A stretch of 32,436 bases of DNA from Pseudooceanicola sp. (GTDB lineage Bacteria > Pseudomonadota > Alphaproteobacteria > Rhodobacterales > Rhodobacteraceae), in contig NZ_JARGNH010000027.1 of assembly GCF_029213205.1 (NCBI RefSeq), positions 1 through 32,436 on the forward strand, given 5' to 3'. This document shows positions 15,323-23,887 of the stretch, one piece after another (position 1 is the first letter of the stretch; every line of letters starts with the position of its first letter). The notes beneath the pieces were generated by a model that was not told the DNA's origin, did not search any database, and worked only from the letters and a program-made list of their open reading frames with translations. The translations under genes and the position numbers were made by a program.

Positions 15323-16522
15323 CTATTCGGCCATGTAATCCCGCGTCAACGGCACCGCATCCTGACGCCGGGCCAGCTGCACCTGATAGACCACCTGTCC
15401 GTCGTGGCGAAAGGTCATCTCGGCCGCCGCCAGATAATACCGCCACATCCGGCAGAACCTGTCGTCATAAATCGCCCGCGCCTCGTCGATGCGGGCGCTG
15501 AAGCGGTCAAACCAATGGCGCAGGGTGGTGGCATAATGCAGCCGCCAGACCTCGATATCGGTTTTCCAGAGCCCGGTGCGTTCGATGGCCGCCGACATTT
15601 CCGACATCGCCGGGACATAGCCGCCGGGAAAGATGTATTTCTGGATGAACGGGCTGGTGACCCCCGGCGGTTTCTCGCGGCCAATGGTGTGGATCAGGGC
15701 GATGCCGTCCGGGGTCAACAGCCGCTCGACCGTATCGAAATATTCCCGGTAATGCGGCACCCCGACATGTTCGAACATGCCCACCGACACGATCCGGTCA
15801 AAGCTTTCGGTGACATTGCGGTAATCGCAGAGACGGAAATCGACCTTGTCGGCCAGCCCGGCCGCCTCGGCGCGGCTGGTGGCGACGGCATGCTGCTCCT
15901 TGGACAGGGTGACACCCACCACCTCGGCCCCGTGTTCGCGCGCCAGGGTCAACGCCATGCCGCCCCAGCCACAGCCGATGTCCAGCACCCGCATCCCCGG
16001 CTCGATCAGCAGCTTGTTGGCAATGTGGCGCTTCTTGGCGGCCTGGGCCGCGTCCAACGTCATGTCAGGATGTTCGAAATAGGCGCAGGAATATTGCCGG
16101 TCTTCATCCAGGAATAGATCATAAAGCTCCCCGGACAGGTCATAGTGGTGGGCGATATTGCGCTGGGCCTTGCCGATCGGATTGGCCTGGGCCACCCGCC
16201 GCATCGCCCGTTGCGACAGCGCCAGCGGCGCCTGCCACCACGCGTTTCTGGTCTGCGACATATTGCTGAGTATCAGCGCAAAGAAGCCGTGCAGGTCGTC
16301 GTTTTCGATCTCCAACCGGCCATCCATATAGGCCTCGCCCACCGCCATATCCGGGCCGAGCACGACCTTGCGCGCCAGATCGGCGTCTTTCACCGTCACC
16401 TTGACCGAACCCGCGCCCTGACCATCGCCAAAGGCCCGCGCCCGCCCGTCATGCAACACCAGGGTCAGCCGTCCGCGTCGGACGATCTGGTTGAGGAAAT
16501 CAAAAAGCAGCTTGTCCCACAC
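15323..16522 (-). CDS. cfa: Cyclopropane-fatty-acyl-phospholipid synthase
   Basis: A 399-residue SAM-dependent enzyme that methylenates cis double bonds of membrane phospholipid acyl chains, usually in stationary phase or acid stress. The N-terminal lipid-binding region (about 1-125) includes DMAVGEAYMDG; HYDLS and YSCAYFE precede the SAM site VLDIGCGWGG (about 176-186); GMFEHVG (about 246-252) and the C-terminal YATTLRHWFDRF segment hold active-site residues. Length is typical. The start is GTG at 16522 with GGAGG 7 nt upstream. It is divergent from aspS. Tuberculostearic-type methyltransferases are related, but bacterial Cfa fits best. Confidence 0.95.
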   Translation of the reverse strand: MWDKLLFDFLNQIVRRGRLTLVLHDGRARAFGDGQGAGSVKVTVKDADLARKVVLGPDMAVGEAYMDGRLEIENDDLHGFFALILSNMSQTRNAWWQAPLALSQRAMRRVAQANPIGKAQRNIAHHYDLSGELYDLFLDEDRQYSCAYFEHPDMTLDAAQAAKKRHIANKLLIEPGMRVLDIGCGWGGMALTLAREHGAEVVGVTLSKEQHAVATSRAEAAGLADKVDFRLCDYRNVTESFDRIVSVGMFEHVGVPHYREYFDTVERLLTPDGIALIHTIGREKPPGVTSPFIQKYIFPGGYVPAMSEMSAAIERTGLWKTDIEVWRLHYATTLRHWFDRFSARIDEARAIYDDRFCRMWRYYLAAAEMTFRHDGQVVYQVQLARRQDAVPLTRDYMAE

Positions 16523-16625
16523 AGGCGCGCCTCCAAGGTTATCAATTTAATCATCAGTTCGGGGAAATCCTGCCCCGGTTTCGCCGCAGGTCAAGCCCCA
16601 AGCGCCCGCAAATCGGCCTGCCGAC

Positions 16626-16654
16626 TTGACTTTGCCGCCTTGGCGCGGTGTATC
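16626..16654 (+). promoter_or_regulatory. Candidate sigma70 promoter of aspS
   Basis: TTGACT (16626-16631) and TGTATC (16649-16654) are separated by 17 nt and lie about 36 nt upstream of the aspS start codon. The spacing and -35 are close to consensus. Confidence 0.55.
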
Positions 16655-16689
16655 GGCGCTCACCAGACACCAGACCCCAAAGGCACATC

Positions 16690-18642
16690 ATGCACGCATT
16701 TCGCAGCCACACCTGCGCCGATCTGACCGCCAAGAACGTTGGTGAAACCGTGCGCCTTTCCGGCTGGGTGCACCGGGTGCGCGACCATGGCGGGGTGTTG
16801 TTCATCGACCTGCGTGACCATTACGGCATGACCCAGGTGCTGTGCGACCCGGACAGCCCGGTGTTTGCCGAGGTTGAAAAGGCCCGCTCGGAATGGTGCA
16901 TCCGCATCGACGGCGAGGTGAAGGCGCGCGCCGAAAGCCTGGTGAATTCGAAAATCCCGACCGGCGAGATCGAAGTCTTTGTGCGTGACCTCGAAGTGCT
17001 GGGCGCGGCCAAGGAATTGCCGCTGATGGTGTTCGGTGATCAGGAATATCCCGAGGAAACCCGGCTGCGCTATCGCTATCTCGACCTGCGGCGCGAGGTG
17101 ATGCAGGGCAATATGGCGCTGCGGTCGGACGTGGTGGCCTCGATGCGCAAACGCATGTGGGACCAGGGCTTTCGCGAATACCAAACGCCGATCATCACCG
17201 CCTCAAGCCCCGAAGGCGCGCGCGATTTCCTGGTGCCATCGCGGCTGCATCCGGGCAAGTTCTATGCGCTGCCGCAGGCGCCGCAGCAGTTCAAGCAATT
17301 GCTGATGGTGTCGGGCTTTGACAAATATTTCCAGATCGCGCCCTGTTTCCGCGACGAAGACCCGCGCGCCGACCGCTCGCCCACCGATTTCTACCAGCTT
17401 GACCTTGAGATGAGCTTTGTCACCCAGCAGGACGTGTTCGACACGATCCAGCCGGTGATCGGCGGAATTTTCGAGGAATTCGGCGGCGGCAAGACGGTCG
17501 ACAAAGACTGGCCGCAGATTTCCTATGCTGACGCGGCGCTGAAATACGGCTCGGACAAGCCGGATCTGCGCAACCCGATCGAGATGCAGGTGGTCTCTGA
17601 GCATTTCGCCGGATCCGGCTTTGCCATTTTTGCCAAGCTGTTGGAGCAGGAGGGCACCGAAATCCGCGCCATTCCCGCGCCGACCGGCGGGTCGCGCAAG
17701 TTCTGTGACCGGATGAACGCCTTCGCGCAGAAGGAAGGGCTGCCGGGGATGGGCTATATCTTCTGGCGGAAGCGCGACCGCTCTCCCGTCTACGAAGACG
17801 TGATGGCGAAGATCGAGAGCGGCGACACCGACTTTGAAAGGTTCAATGCCGAATCCGAGTATTTCAGAAACTTCGAAGCGCAGATAGTCCAGCTAATCAA
17901 AGCAGGTGATCCGCTCGACAAGATAAAAGCTCGAGAATTGGCCGAGATGTATTTGGGCGACCTCGAAGCCGCAGGCCCACTCGCCAAGAACATCGGCCCG
18001 GAACGCACCGAAGCGATCCGCCAGCAACTCGGCCTGGCTGTCGGCGACGCGGCGTTCTTCCTGGGTGGCAAGCCGAAGCAATTCGAACCGGTGGCAGGGC
18101 GGGCGCGCAATGTCATCGGCGAAGAGCTCGGCCTGACCGACAAGAACCGCTTTGCCTTTGCCTGGATCGTCGATTTCCCGATCTACGAAAGGGACGAGGA
18201 AACCGGCCGGATCGATTTCGAACACAACCCGTTCTCGATGCCCCAGGGCGGGCTGGAGGCGCTGCAGGGCGATCCGCTGGCGGTGCGTGGCTATCAATAT
18301 GACCTGGCCTGCAACGGCTATGAGCTGGTCTCCGGCGCGATCCGCAACCACAAGCCCGAGATCATGTTCAAGGCCTTCGAAATCGCCGGCTATGGCCGCG
18401 ACGAGGTCGAAAAGCGCTTTGGTGGCATGGTCAACGCCTTCCAATACGGCGCGCCGCCGCATGGAGGCTGTGCCGCCGGGGTCGACCGGATCGTGATGCT
18501 GCTGGCCGAGGCCGACAACCTGCGTGACGTGATGCTGTTCCCGATGAACCAGCGCGCCGAAGACCTGATGATGGGGGCGCCGAGCGAGCCCACGGCAGAG
18601 CAGCTGATGGAATTGTCGCTGAGGGTGATCCCGCAGGAGTGA
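16690..18642 (+). CDS. aspS: Aspartyl-tRNA synthetase with internal insertion
   Basis: A 650-residue class IIb synthetase charging tRNA-Asp. The N-terminal OB fold (1-105), motif 2 with [20 protein letters not shown] (219-238), the bacterial GAD domain and motif 3 [12 protein letters not shown] (from about 593) are intact. His33 in RDHGG is the residue associated with non-discriminating AspRS that also charges tRNA-Asn. Bacterial AspRS is normally about 590 residues; the extra length is one block, about residues 361-425, between GYIFWR and [10 protein letters not shown] in the GAD domain, with unusual codons (see separate entry). The start ATG at 16690 begins MHAFRSHTC; an upstream in-frame ATG at 16648 overlaps the promoter. 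The restriction-type gene follows 4 nt after the stop. Confidence 0.96.
   Translation: MHAFRSHTCADLTAKNVGETVRLSGWVHRVRDHGGVLFIDLRDHYGMTQVLCDPDSPVFAEVEKARSEWCIRIDGEVKARAESLVNSKIPTGEIEVFVRDLEVLGAAKELPLMVFGDQEYPEETRLRYRYLDLRREVMQGNMALRSDVVASMRKRMWDQGFREYQTPIITASSPEGARDFLVPSRLHPGKFYALPQAPQQFKQLLMVSGFDKYFQIAPCFRDEDPRADRSPTDFYQLDLEMSFVTQQDVFDTIQPVIGGIFEEFGGGKTVDKDWPQISYADAALKYGSDKPDLRNPIEMQVVSEHFAGSGFAIFAKLLEQEGTEIRAIPAPTGGSRKFCDRMNAFAQKEGLPGMGYIFWRKRDRSPVYEDVMAKIESGDTDFERFNAESEYFRNFEAQIVQLIKAGDPLDKIKARELAEMYLGDLEAAGPLAKNIGPERTEAIRQQLGLAVGDAAFFLGGKPKQFEPVAGRARNVIGEELGLTDKNRFAFAWIVDFPIYERDEETGRIDFEHNPFSMPQGGLEALQGDPLAVRGYQYDLACNGYELVSGAIRNHKPEIMFKAFEIAGYGRDEVEKRFGGMVNAFQYGAPPHGGCAAGVDRIVMLLAEADNLRDVMLFPMNQRAEDLMMGAPSEPTAEQLMELSLRVIPQE
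17770..17964 (+). other. In-frame insertion in the GAD domain of AspRS
   Basis: About 60 charged, helix-favouring residues (from [12 protein letters not shown] to [11 protein letters not shown]) separate two segments that are adjacent in ordinary AspRS. The reading frame is kept. Codons here include ATA twice, CTA, AGA, AGG, CGA, AAA twice, GCA and TTG twice within roughly 60 codons, whereas the rest of aspS uses almost only ATC, CTG, CGC, AAG and GCC. No repeat or target duplication is evident at the edges. The segment shows none of the motifs of an intein, and no palindrome of the Rickettsia palindromic element type was seen. Confidence 0.75.
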
Positions 18643-18646
18643 GAGA

Positions 18647-19414
18647 ATGCTGAACAGGTTGCGGGATCAAGGGTTTGACGTTCTGACCCGCAACCATTCG
18701 GACGCGATTCTGAGCTTTGATTTTCCCGATGAATTGGCCGAGATCGTGACCGCCCTCAGCGCGTTCCGGATTTCCATGGCCGAGCTGATTGGCGGTGGTG
18801 GCGGCGAAAGCGGGCAGACCCAGCGTCTGCGTCGGGCACTGGATGCGGCGCGCTGGCGCAAGCACAATTTTCATGTCCAGACCATTGTCGATGGAGTCGA
18901 ACGGGACGGCATCAGCCATGAGGTGGATCATGTGCGTTTCACCGGCAAGGGTGCGCTGGCGCTTGAGGTCGAGTGGAACAACAAGGATCCGTTCTTTGAC
19001 CGGGATCTGGAGAATTTCCAGCGATTACACGCACTTTCGGCGATTTCGGTTGGGTTGATCGTGACCCGTGGTGCCTCGATGCAGGAGGGGTTTCGCGGGC
19101 GGATCACCGATTGGCTGCGGGCCAATGATCTGCATTCGGAGGGTGATCTTGAGCGTCTGGGCATCGGCGACCGGACCCAGCGCCAGAAGGACCGGGTGGC
19201 CGGGCAGGTGGCGCGGGGGGTGGCGTTTCACGAGGCCTTTGCCACGGCCTTTGTGCAGGACAAGTTCGGCCCCTCCACCACCCATTGGGCGAAGCTGGAA
19301 GACCGGGTGGCGCGTGGTGTCGGCAATCCCTGCCCATTGCTGTTGATCGGCTTGCCGATGGCGATCCTGTCGGATGCGCCGACACAAGAGCAGGGCCCGG
19401 CGCGGCTGATCTGA
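18647..19414 (+). CDS. BglII/BstYI-like type II restriction endonuclease
   Basis: A 255-residue protein whose centre has a PD-(D/E)xK-type core of the BglII/BstYI kind: EVDHVRF with Asp94, then 12 residues later LALEVEWNNKD with Glu107 and Glu109, followed by FFDRDLENFQRLHAL and the strand VGLIVTRG (135-142). In BglII the matching residues are Asp, Glu and Gln in VEVQFSN. The N-terminal half is helical. BglII and BstYI cut AGATCT and RGATCY; whether this enzyme reads a GATC core is inference. The gene begins 4 nt after aspS with GGAG upstream, so it is read with aspS, and its 3' end faces the methyltransferase gene across repeat copy B. Confidence 0.8.
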   Translation: MLNRLRDQGFDVLTRNHSDAILSFDFPDELAEIVTALSAFRISMAELIGGGGGESGQTQRLRRALDAARWRKHNFHVQTIVDGVERDGISHEVDHVRFTGKGALALEVEWNNKDPFFDRDLENFQRLHALSAISVGLIVTRGASMQEGFRGRITDWLRANDLHSEGDLERLGIGDRTQRQKDRVAGQVARGVAFHEAFATAFVQDKFGPSTTHWAKLEDRVARGVGNPCPLLLIGLPMAILSDAPTQEQGPARLI

Positions 19415-19462
19415 GGCGCGACCTTGCGGAAGTCCGCTGGCGCGGCCTGTTGCTCTGGCTGA

Positions 19463-19535
19463 GTTTCAGGGGCGTTGCCCCTCTGGCCTGCTGCGCAGGC
19501 CATTCACCCCAGGATATTTTCGACCAGAGGAACCG
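19463..19535. repeat. GC-rich hairpin repeat, copy B, inside the restriction-modification pair
   Basis: Stems AGGGGC-GTT-GCCCCT (19468-19482) and GCCTG-CTGCG-CAGGC (19486-19500) precede the tail ACCCCAGGATATTTTCGACCAGAGGAAC (19506-19533, read in parts). The layout and tail match copy A. It separates the converging nuclease and methyltransferase genes and probably ends both transcripts. Confidence 0.75.
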
Positions 19536-19558
19536 GGGGAGGCAAGCGAGAGGGAGGG

Positions 19559-20191
19559 CTATTCGGCGGCGACGCCGGAATTATAGGCGTAGGTCTTCCA
19601 GGTTGGTTTGTAATCGGCATCGGCCTGATTGCCCCAGACCGTCCAATTGTCGCGCTGGCCACGGCCGAACAGTTCCAGATAGGGACCCCAGGAGCAGTCT
19701 TCGATCAGCTTGTATTGCTCGTCCGGTTTGCGCGAATGTTCGCGTTTGCGGGTCTGCATCATGTTCACCTGGCTGCGACCGGGCGGCATGGTGCGGGCGT
19801 TCTTGCCGCGGGTCCCGAACAGCAGGATCTCGGTCACGTTGCGGAAGTAAAAGCCGACACCGCGCCCGTCACTGCCGCCATCCTTGCGGATCTTGTGCCA
19901 GATGATGTTGGATTTATAGGTGAAACCCCAGGCGTCCAGCACCTTGAGCCCATCCGGCAGCAGCGCGTTGGGCACCCACATGTAGCAATGCGCGCGCTCC
20001 TCAAGATGCTCGGCGACCGGCAGGGCGCAGATGTCGTCGAGATTCATTGTCGGATAGCGCGACAGGCGTTTGTGTTCCGGCGCGACCTTGCCGGTGCGGT
20101 TGGTGAATCGCCAGGGCGGGTCGGCCATGACGCAGCCAAACCGGGCACCGTCCAGGAATTTACGCAGGTCTTGGGATGGGTTGCTCGACAT
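19559..20191 (-). CDS. MT-A70 family DNA N6-adenine methyltransferase
   Basis: A 210-residue methyltransferase of the MT-A70 class. The catalytic motif DPPW is at 24-27, near the N-terminus as usual; YMWVPNALLPDGLKVLDAWGF (read as segments around 70-90), HSRKPDEQ (152-159) and YLELFGR (171-177, SAM/active-site end) complete the fold. It lies tail-to-tail with the BglII-like endonuclease and would protect its sites by N6-methyladenine. The start at 20191 (MSSNPS) is preferred because sequence upstream looks like promoter (TATATATTG just before it); a TTG at 20260 is an alternative. No separate specificity domain is visible. An orphan regulatory methyltransferase is the alternative reading. Confidence 0.87.
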   Translation of the reverse strand: MSSNPSQDLRKFLDGARFGCVMADPPWRFTNRTGKVAPEHKRLSRYPTMNLDDICALPVAEHLEERAHCYMWVPNALLPDGLKVLDAWGFTYKSNIIWHKIRKDGGSDGRGVGFYFRNVTEILLFGTRGKNARTMPPGRSQVNMMQTRKREHSRKPDEQYKLIEDCSWGPYLELFGRGQRDNWTVWGNQADADYKPTWKTYAYNSGVAAE

Positions 20192-20283
20192 ATTCAATAT
20201 ATAGCGTCCCGGCGCGGGTTCTGTCCATGGAACATAATGTGAACTCGTGAGGTTAATCAACCGTCAATTGCACCGGGTGGCGG

Positions 20284-22158
20284 TCAGGCGACGTCTTCGT
20301 CGCCGGCCAGAAGCTGCGCCATCAGCGCCGATTCCAGCTCTTTATCAAGTTCCTTGGCGCGGGTGATATATTCGTGGTTCCTGGAGATTGGAATATCGGG
20401 GTCCCAGAGTTCGGCCAATTCGCGCATCGTTTGCCGGTCATGGTGATAGAAGGTGGTCTCGGCCTCGGCGGCCTCGTAATCGGTGAGGCCGATGTTTTCC
20501 AGCACATAGCGCCCGGCGCGCAGCGAGCTGTCGAACATCTCGCGCACGATGTCATCGGCGCCGGCGCGATAGAGGCGATAGACATGGGTGCGATCGCGGG
20601 CGCGGGCGACGATATGCAGATCGGGGCGCTCCTTGCGGGCATAGGTGACCAGCCGGGTCGCGGCCTCGGCATCGTCGAGGGCGACCACCAGAACCCGGGC
20701 CTTTTCCAGCCCGGCGGCGCGCAGGATATCGGGCCGGGTCGGATCGCCGAAATAGCCCTTGAAGCCAAAGCGGCGCATCATCTCCACGGTTTCGGGGTCG
20801 TGGTCGAGGATCACCGTCTTGAAACCGCTGGACACCACCAACCGGTTCACCACCTGGCCAAAGCGTCCGATCCCGGCGATGATCACCGGCCCGTCCTGGT
20901 CGATTTCATCGGGTTCCGGCAGCACCCCGGCCTCGGTCATCCGCCGCGAGATCTTGTCGTAGAGGATAAAGCCCAGCGGCGTCAGCAGCATGGTGATTGC
21001 AATTGCCAGCAGCACCAATTCGCTGAGCGCATCCGGCAGCACCCCGGTCTGGCGCGAAAACGACACCAGGACAAAACCGAATTCACCGGCCTGGGCCAGC
21101 GCCAGGGTAAACAGGAACAGGTTGCGCCCGCGCAGGTGGAACACCCGGCCCAGCCCATAGAGGATGATGCCCTTGAGCAGCATCACCGCCACCGCCATGC
21201 CGAGGATTACCCCGGGCGCGCGCAGCAGCACCCCGAAATCGATCCCGGCGCCGACGGTGATGAAGAACAGGCCAAGCAGCAGGCCCTTGAACGGTTCGAT
21301 GTCGGATTCCAGCTCGTGACGGAATTCGCTGTTGGCCAGAACCACCCCGGCGAGGAACGTGCCAAGCGCCGGTGACAGGCCGACCAGCATCATCAGAAAC
21401 GCGATGCCGACCACGATCAGCAGCGCCAGCGCCGTATACATCTCGCGCAGGCGCGCGGCGTGGATGAAGCGGAACACCGGTCGGGCCAGATAGACCCCGG
21501 CCAGGATCACCACCGCGACGGCACCCAAGGTCACCAGGGTGACACCCCAGCCGGGCAGGCCTTCGACAATCGACATGTTGCCATGATCGGGGGATGTCGG
21601 CACCGGACCGATCGAGCCATCGGGCTGGATGGCGAATGAGACCGCCCCGACCGTTAGCAACGGCAGCAGCGCCAGGATCGGGATCACCGCGATATCCTGG
21701 GTCAGCAGCACCGAAAACGCCGAGCGTCCGCCCTGGGTTTGGATCAGGCCCTTTTCGCTGAGGGTCTGCAGCACGATGGCGGTGGAGGAGAGCGAAAAGA
21801 TCAGCCCGATGGCCAGCGCATAGGTCCAGGGCTGGCCCAGCGCCAGCGCCGCCACCATGATCGCAAGGGTGGTCAGCACCACCTGCATGCCGCCGAGGCC
21901 GATCAGCCGGTGCCGCATATCCCAAAGCGTGCGCGGCTCCAGTTCCAGCCCGATCAGGAACAGCATCATCACCACGCCGAATTCGGCAAAATGCTGCAAA
22001 TCCGCGGTTTCGCCGCCGACCAGGCCCAACACCGGGCCGACGACGATACCGGCAACCAGATAGCCCAGGACCGACCCCAACCCCAGCCGCGCCGCAATGG
22101 GCACCGCGATCACTGCGGCGGCCAGATAGATCGAGGCTTGGAAAAGAAATCCGTCCAT
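20284..22158 (-). CDS. Kef-type monovalent cation:proton antiporter (CPA2)
   Basis: A 624-residue inner-membrane protein with about 12 helices (residues 1-400) of the CPA2 exchanger fold and a C-terminal cytoplasmic TrkA-N/RCK domain whose nucleotide motif GIGRFG lies near 415-420. LLTQDIAVIP in the membrane part carries the conserved Asp of the transport site, and SLSSTAIVLQ is the paired broken-helix segment. The size and layout match KefB/KefC, the glutathione-gated K+ efflux systems that acidify the cytoplasm under electrophile stress. I do not choose between KefB and KefC. No kefF/kefG-type ancillary gene is adjacent. The MT-A70 gene follows in the same direction after about 90 nt. Confidence 0.92.
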   Translation of the reverse strand: MDGFLFQASIYLAAAVIAVPIAARLGLGSVLGYLVAGIVVGPVLGLVGGETADLQHFAEFGVVMMLFLIGLELEPRTLWDMRHRLIGLGGMQVVLTTLAIMVAALALGQPWTYALAIGLIFSLSSTAIVLQTLSEKGLIQTQGGRSAFSVLLTQDIAVIPILALLPLLTVGAVSFAIQPDGSIGPVPTSPDHGNMSIVEGLPGWGVTLVTLGAVAVVILAGVYLARPVFRFIHAARLREMYTALALLIVVGIAFLMMLVGLSPALGTFLAGVVLANSEFRHELESDIEPFKGLLLGLFFITVGAGIDFGVLLRAPGVILGMAVAVMLLKGIILYGLGRVFHLRGRNLFLFTLALAQAGEFGFVLVSFSRQTGVLPDALSELVLLAIAITMLLTPLGFILYDKISRRMTEAGVLPEPDEIDQDGPVIIAGIGRFGQVVNRLVVSSGFKTVILDHDPETVEMMRRFGFKGYFGDPTRPDILRAAGLEKARVLVVALDDAEAATRLVTYARKERPDLHIVARARDRTHVYRLYRAGADDIVREMFDSSLRAGRYVLENIGLTDYEAAEAETTFYHHDRQTMRELAELWDPDIPISRNHEYITRAKELDKELESALMAQLLAGDEDVA

Positions 22159-22259
22159 GTCGGTCCCGATGTAGGTGTTGTGTCCAACCTAGCACGCTCA
22201 TCTGGTGCGGCCAGCGGCAAACGCCGCGAACACGCCGGGCTGCGCGGGTTTCTGGCGGA

Positions 22260-23183
22260 TTATGCGTTCAGCCGGTCCGAGGTCGGTTTCAGCGCTGCAT
22301 AGAGCACCGAATGGATCGGCGTCGCCACCCCGTGGCGCTGACCGAAACGCACCACATCGCCGCTGAGGAATTCGTGCTCCAGCGGCTTGCCGCGTCTGAG
22401 ATCGTCCAGCATCGAGGCATGCATGTCATGCGGCAGGTTTTCCACGAACATCCAGTTCTCTGCGACCGTGTCCTCGGGCAGGTCGGGGACGACGGCCTTG
22501 CCAACCTGAAACGCTTCGACGGTGGCGTCGTAAAACAACTGGCGTGATGCCGGGTTGTCGCGCAGCGGCCCGATGTCGAGCTGTGTCAGGGTGGTCAAGG
22601 ATGCCAGGGTGCTCTGGCCAACGAACTTGCTCCACAATTGATGCAGGATATTGTCGGGAATAATGGCTGTGGTCTTTGCCTCGGTCATCGCCGTCGCAAG
22701 TGCCGCGCATCGTTCGGATCGCGTGCCATCAGCTTCGCCAAAGATCAGCCGGTCGAACATGGCGCTGTGGCGGATGACGCCGGGCTCCACAATCTCGCCG
22801 GGGATCCGGGCGACGCCGGGCACGACATGCTGCGCACCGACGATCGCGCCCAGCCGCTCCCAGGCCGAGATGCCGTTCTGGCAGGTCACGATCAAGGTGT
22901 CGGGGCGGATCATCGGCTTGATCGCCTCGGCGGCGGTTTCGACATCGCCGTTCTTGACCATGAACAGGATCACATCGACCGGGCCGACCTCAGCAGGGTC
23001 GCCGGTGGCGTGGATGTCGGGCAGATGGGCATCGCCGCGCGGGCTGAGGATGCGCAGGCCGCCGGTTTGTATCGCCGCCAGATGTGCGCCGCGGGCGATC
23101 AGCCAGACATCATGCCCGGCCTGGGCCAGCCGCCCGCCGAAATACCCGCCAAGCGCCCCAGCGCCCATAACCGCGATCTTCAT
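22260..23183 (-). CDS. Ketopantoate reductase family (PanE-like) protein
   Basis: A 307-residue NADPH-dependent reductase of the PanE fold, with GAGALGG at 7-13, the CQNG segment (101-104) and the C-terminal helical domain. The catalytic lysine is Lys186 in LWSKF, but the residues that are Asn in E. coli PanE four and eight positions later are Gln190 and Ala194. This is the pattern of the large group of PanE paralogues with unassigned substrates, so pantothenate synthesis is uncertain. The start ATG at 23183 has AGGGGTAGG upstream. It follows the Lrp-type gene (ends 23290) on the same strand but about 100 nt apart. Confidence 0.88.
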   Translation of the reverse strand: MKIAVMGAGALGGYFGGRLAQAGHDVWLIARGAHLAAIQTGGLRILSPRGDAHLPDIHATGDPAEVGPVDVILFMVKNGDVETAAEAIKPMIRPDTLIVTCQNGISAWERLGAIVGAQHVVPGVARIPGEIVEPGVIRHSAMFDRLIFGEADGTRSERCAALATAMTEAKTTAIIPDNILHQLWSKFVGQSTLASLTTLTQLDIGPLRDNPASRQLFYDATVEAFQVGKAVVPDLPEDTVAENWMFVENLPHDMHASMLDDLRRGKPLEHEFLSGDVVRFGQRHGVATPIHSVLYAALKPTSDRLNA

Positions 23184-23289
23184 TGCCTACCCCTGTTTTG
23201 GTGCCCACGACCATAAAAGCCCGACGCCGAGGGGCCAAGCCCTTTGGCCCAGCGCTCTGCCCCTTCCATCGGCCCATTACAATTGCCCA

Positions 23290-23745
23290 TCACATCGGCA
23301 GTGCCGCGTCCTGTTTGAACTGGTCCATCACGATCTGGCTTTGCACCCGTGTCACCGTCTGATGCGCCAGCAGCACCTCGTGGATCAGCACATGCAGCGC
23401 CCGCAGATCGGCGCAATAGACCCGCAGCAGATAGTCGGATTCACCGGTCAGGGTCCAGGCGCTGGTGATTTCGGGCCGGGTTGCCACCATCCGGGCAAAG
23501 TCACGGCTTTGCGCCGGACCATGGGAGCCCAATTGCACTTGCACAAAGGCCTGGACCGCCAGTCCCAGCCGCGCCGGGTCAAGCCTTGCGTGATAGCCCT
23601 GAATGAACCCGGCCTCTTCCAGCTTTTGCCGCCGACGCCCGGCCTGGCTGGCCGAGAGGTTCAGCCGCGCGCCCAGATCTTGCGCCGTCGCCTGGGCGTT
23701 CTGTTGCAGCGCCGCCAGCAGGCGCTTGTCGGTCTCATCCAGCAT
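23290..23745 (-). CDS. Lrp/AsnC family transcriptional regulator
   Basis: A 151-residue regulator: N-terminal winged HTH (LDETDKRLLAALQQNAQ, then TAQDLGARLNLSASQAGRRR, residues 2-40) and a C-terminal RAM/AsnC ligand-binding domain with VQVQLGSHG, TGESDYLLRVYCADL and the VTRVQSQIVMD strand. Such proteins form octamers and bind amino or keto acids. The start at 23745 gives a normal length; the longer frame upstream overlaps hppD. It is divergent from hppD with a 142-nt shared region, the usual arrangement for a regulator of tyrosine/phenylalanine breakdown. It also likely autoregulates. Confidence 0.94.
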   Translation of the reverse strand: MLDETDKRLLAALQQNAQATAQDLGARLNLSASQAGRRRQKLEEAGFIQGYHARLDPARLGLAVQAFVQVQLGSHGPAQSRDFARMVATRPEITSAWTLTGESDYLLRVYCADLRALHVLIHEVLLAHQTVTRVQSQIVMDQFKQDAALPM

Positions 23746-23887
23746 GCGTGCTTCTCGCTCAATTTCGCTAAAACAAGCCGATATCCCGCGTAGTTTGGCA
23801 ATAAATGCCCTAAGAATGCGCAAAATACCAGCCCGCTTGCGTGTAGCCTGACACCACGTTCCCCAATCCAGAAGGCCGAGGTTTCCC
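23746..23887. promoter_or_regulatory. Divergent control region between the Lrp-type gene and hppD
   Basis: 142 nt, locally AT-rich at 23755-23830. It contains the imperfect inverted repeat TTTGGCA-ATAAA-TGCCCTA (23794-23812, core GGCA-N5-TGCC exact) and an A-rich flank (GCTAAAACAAG), both compatible with an Lrp-type operator. No strong -35/-10 pair was found. Confidence 0.4.
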
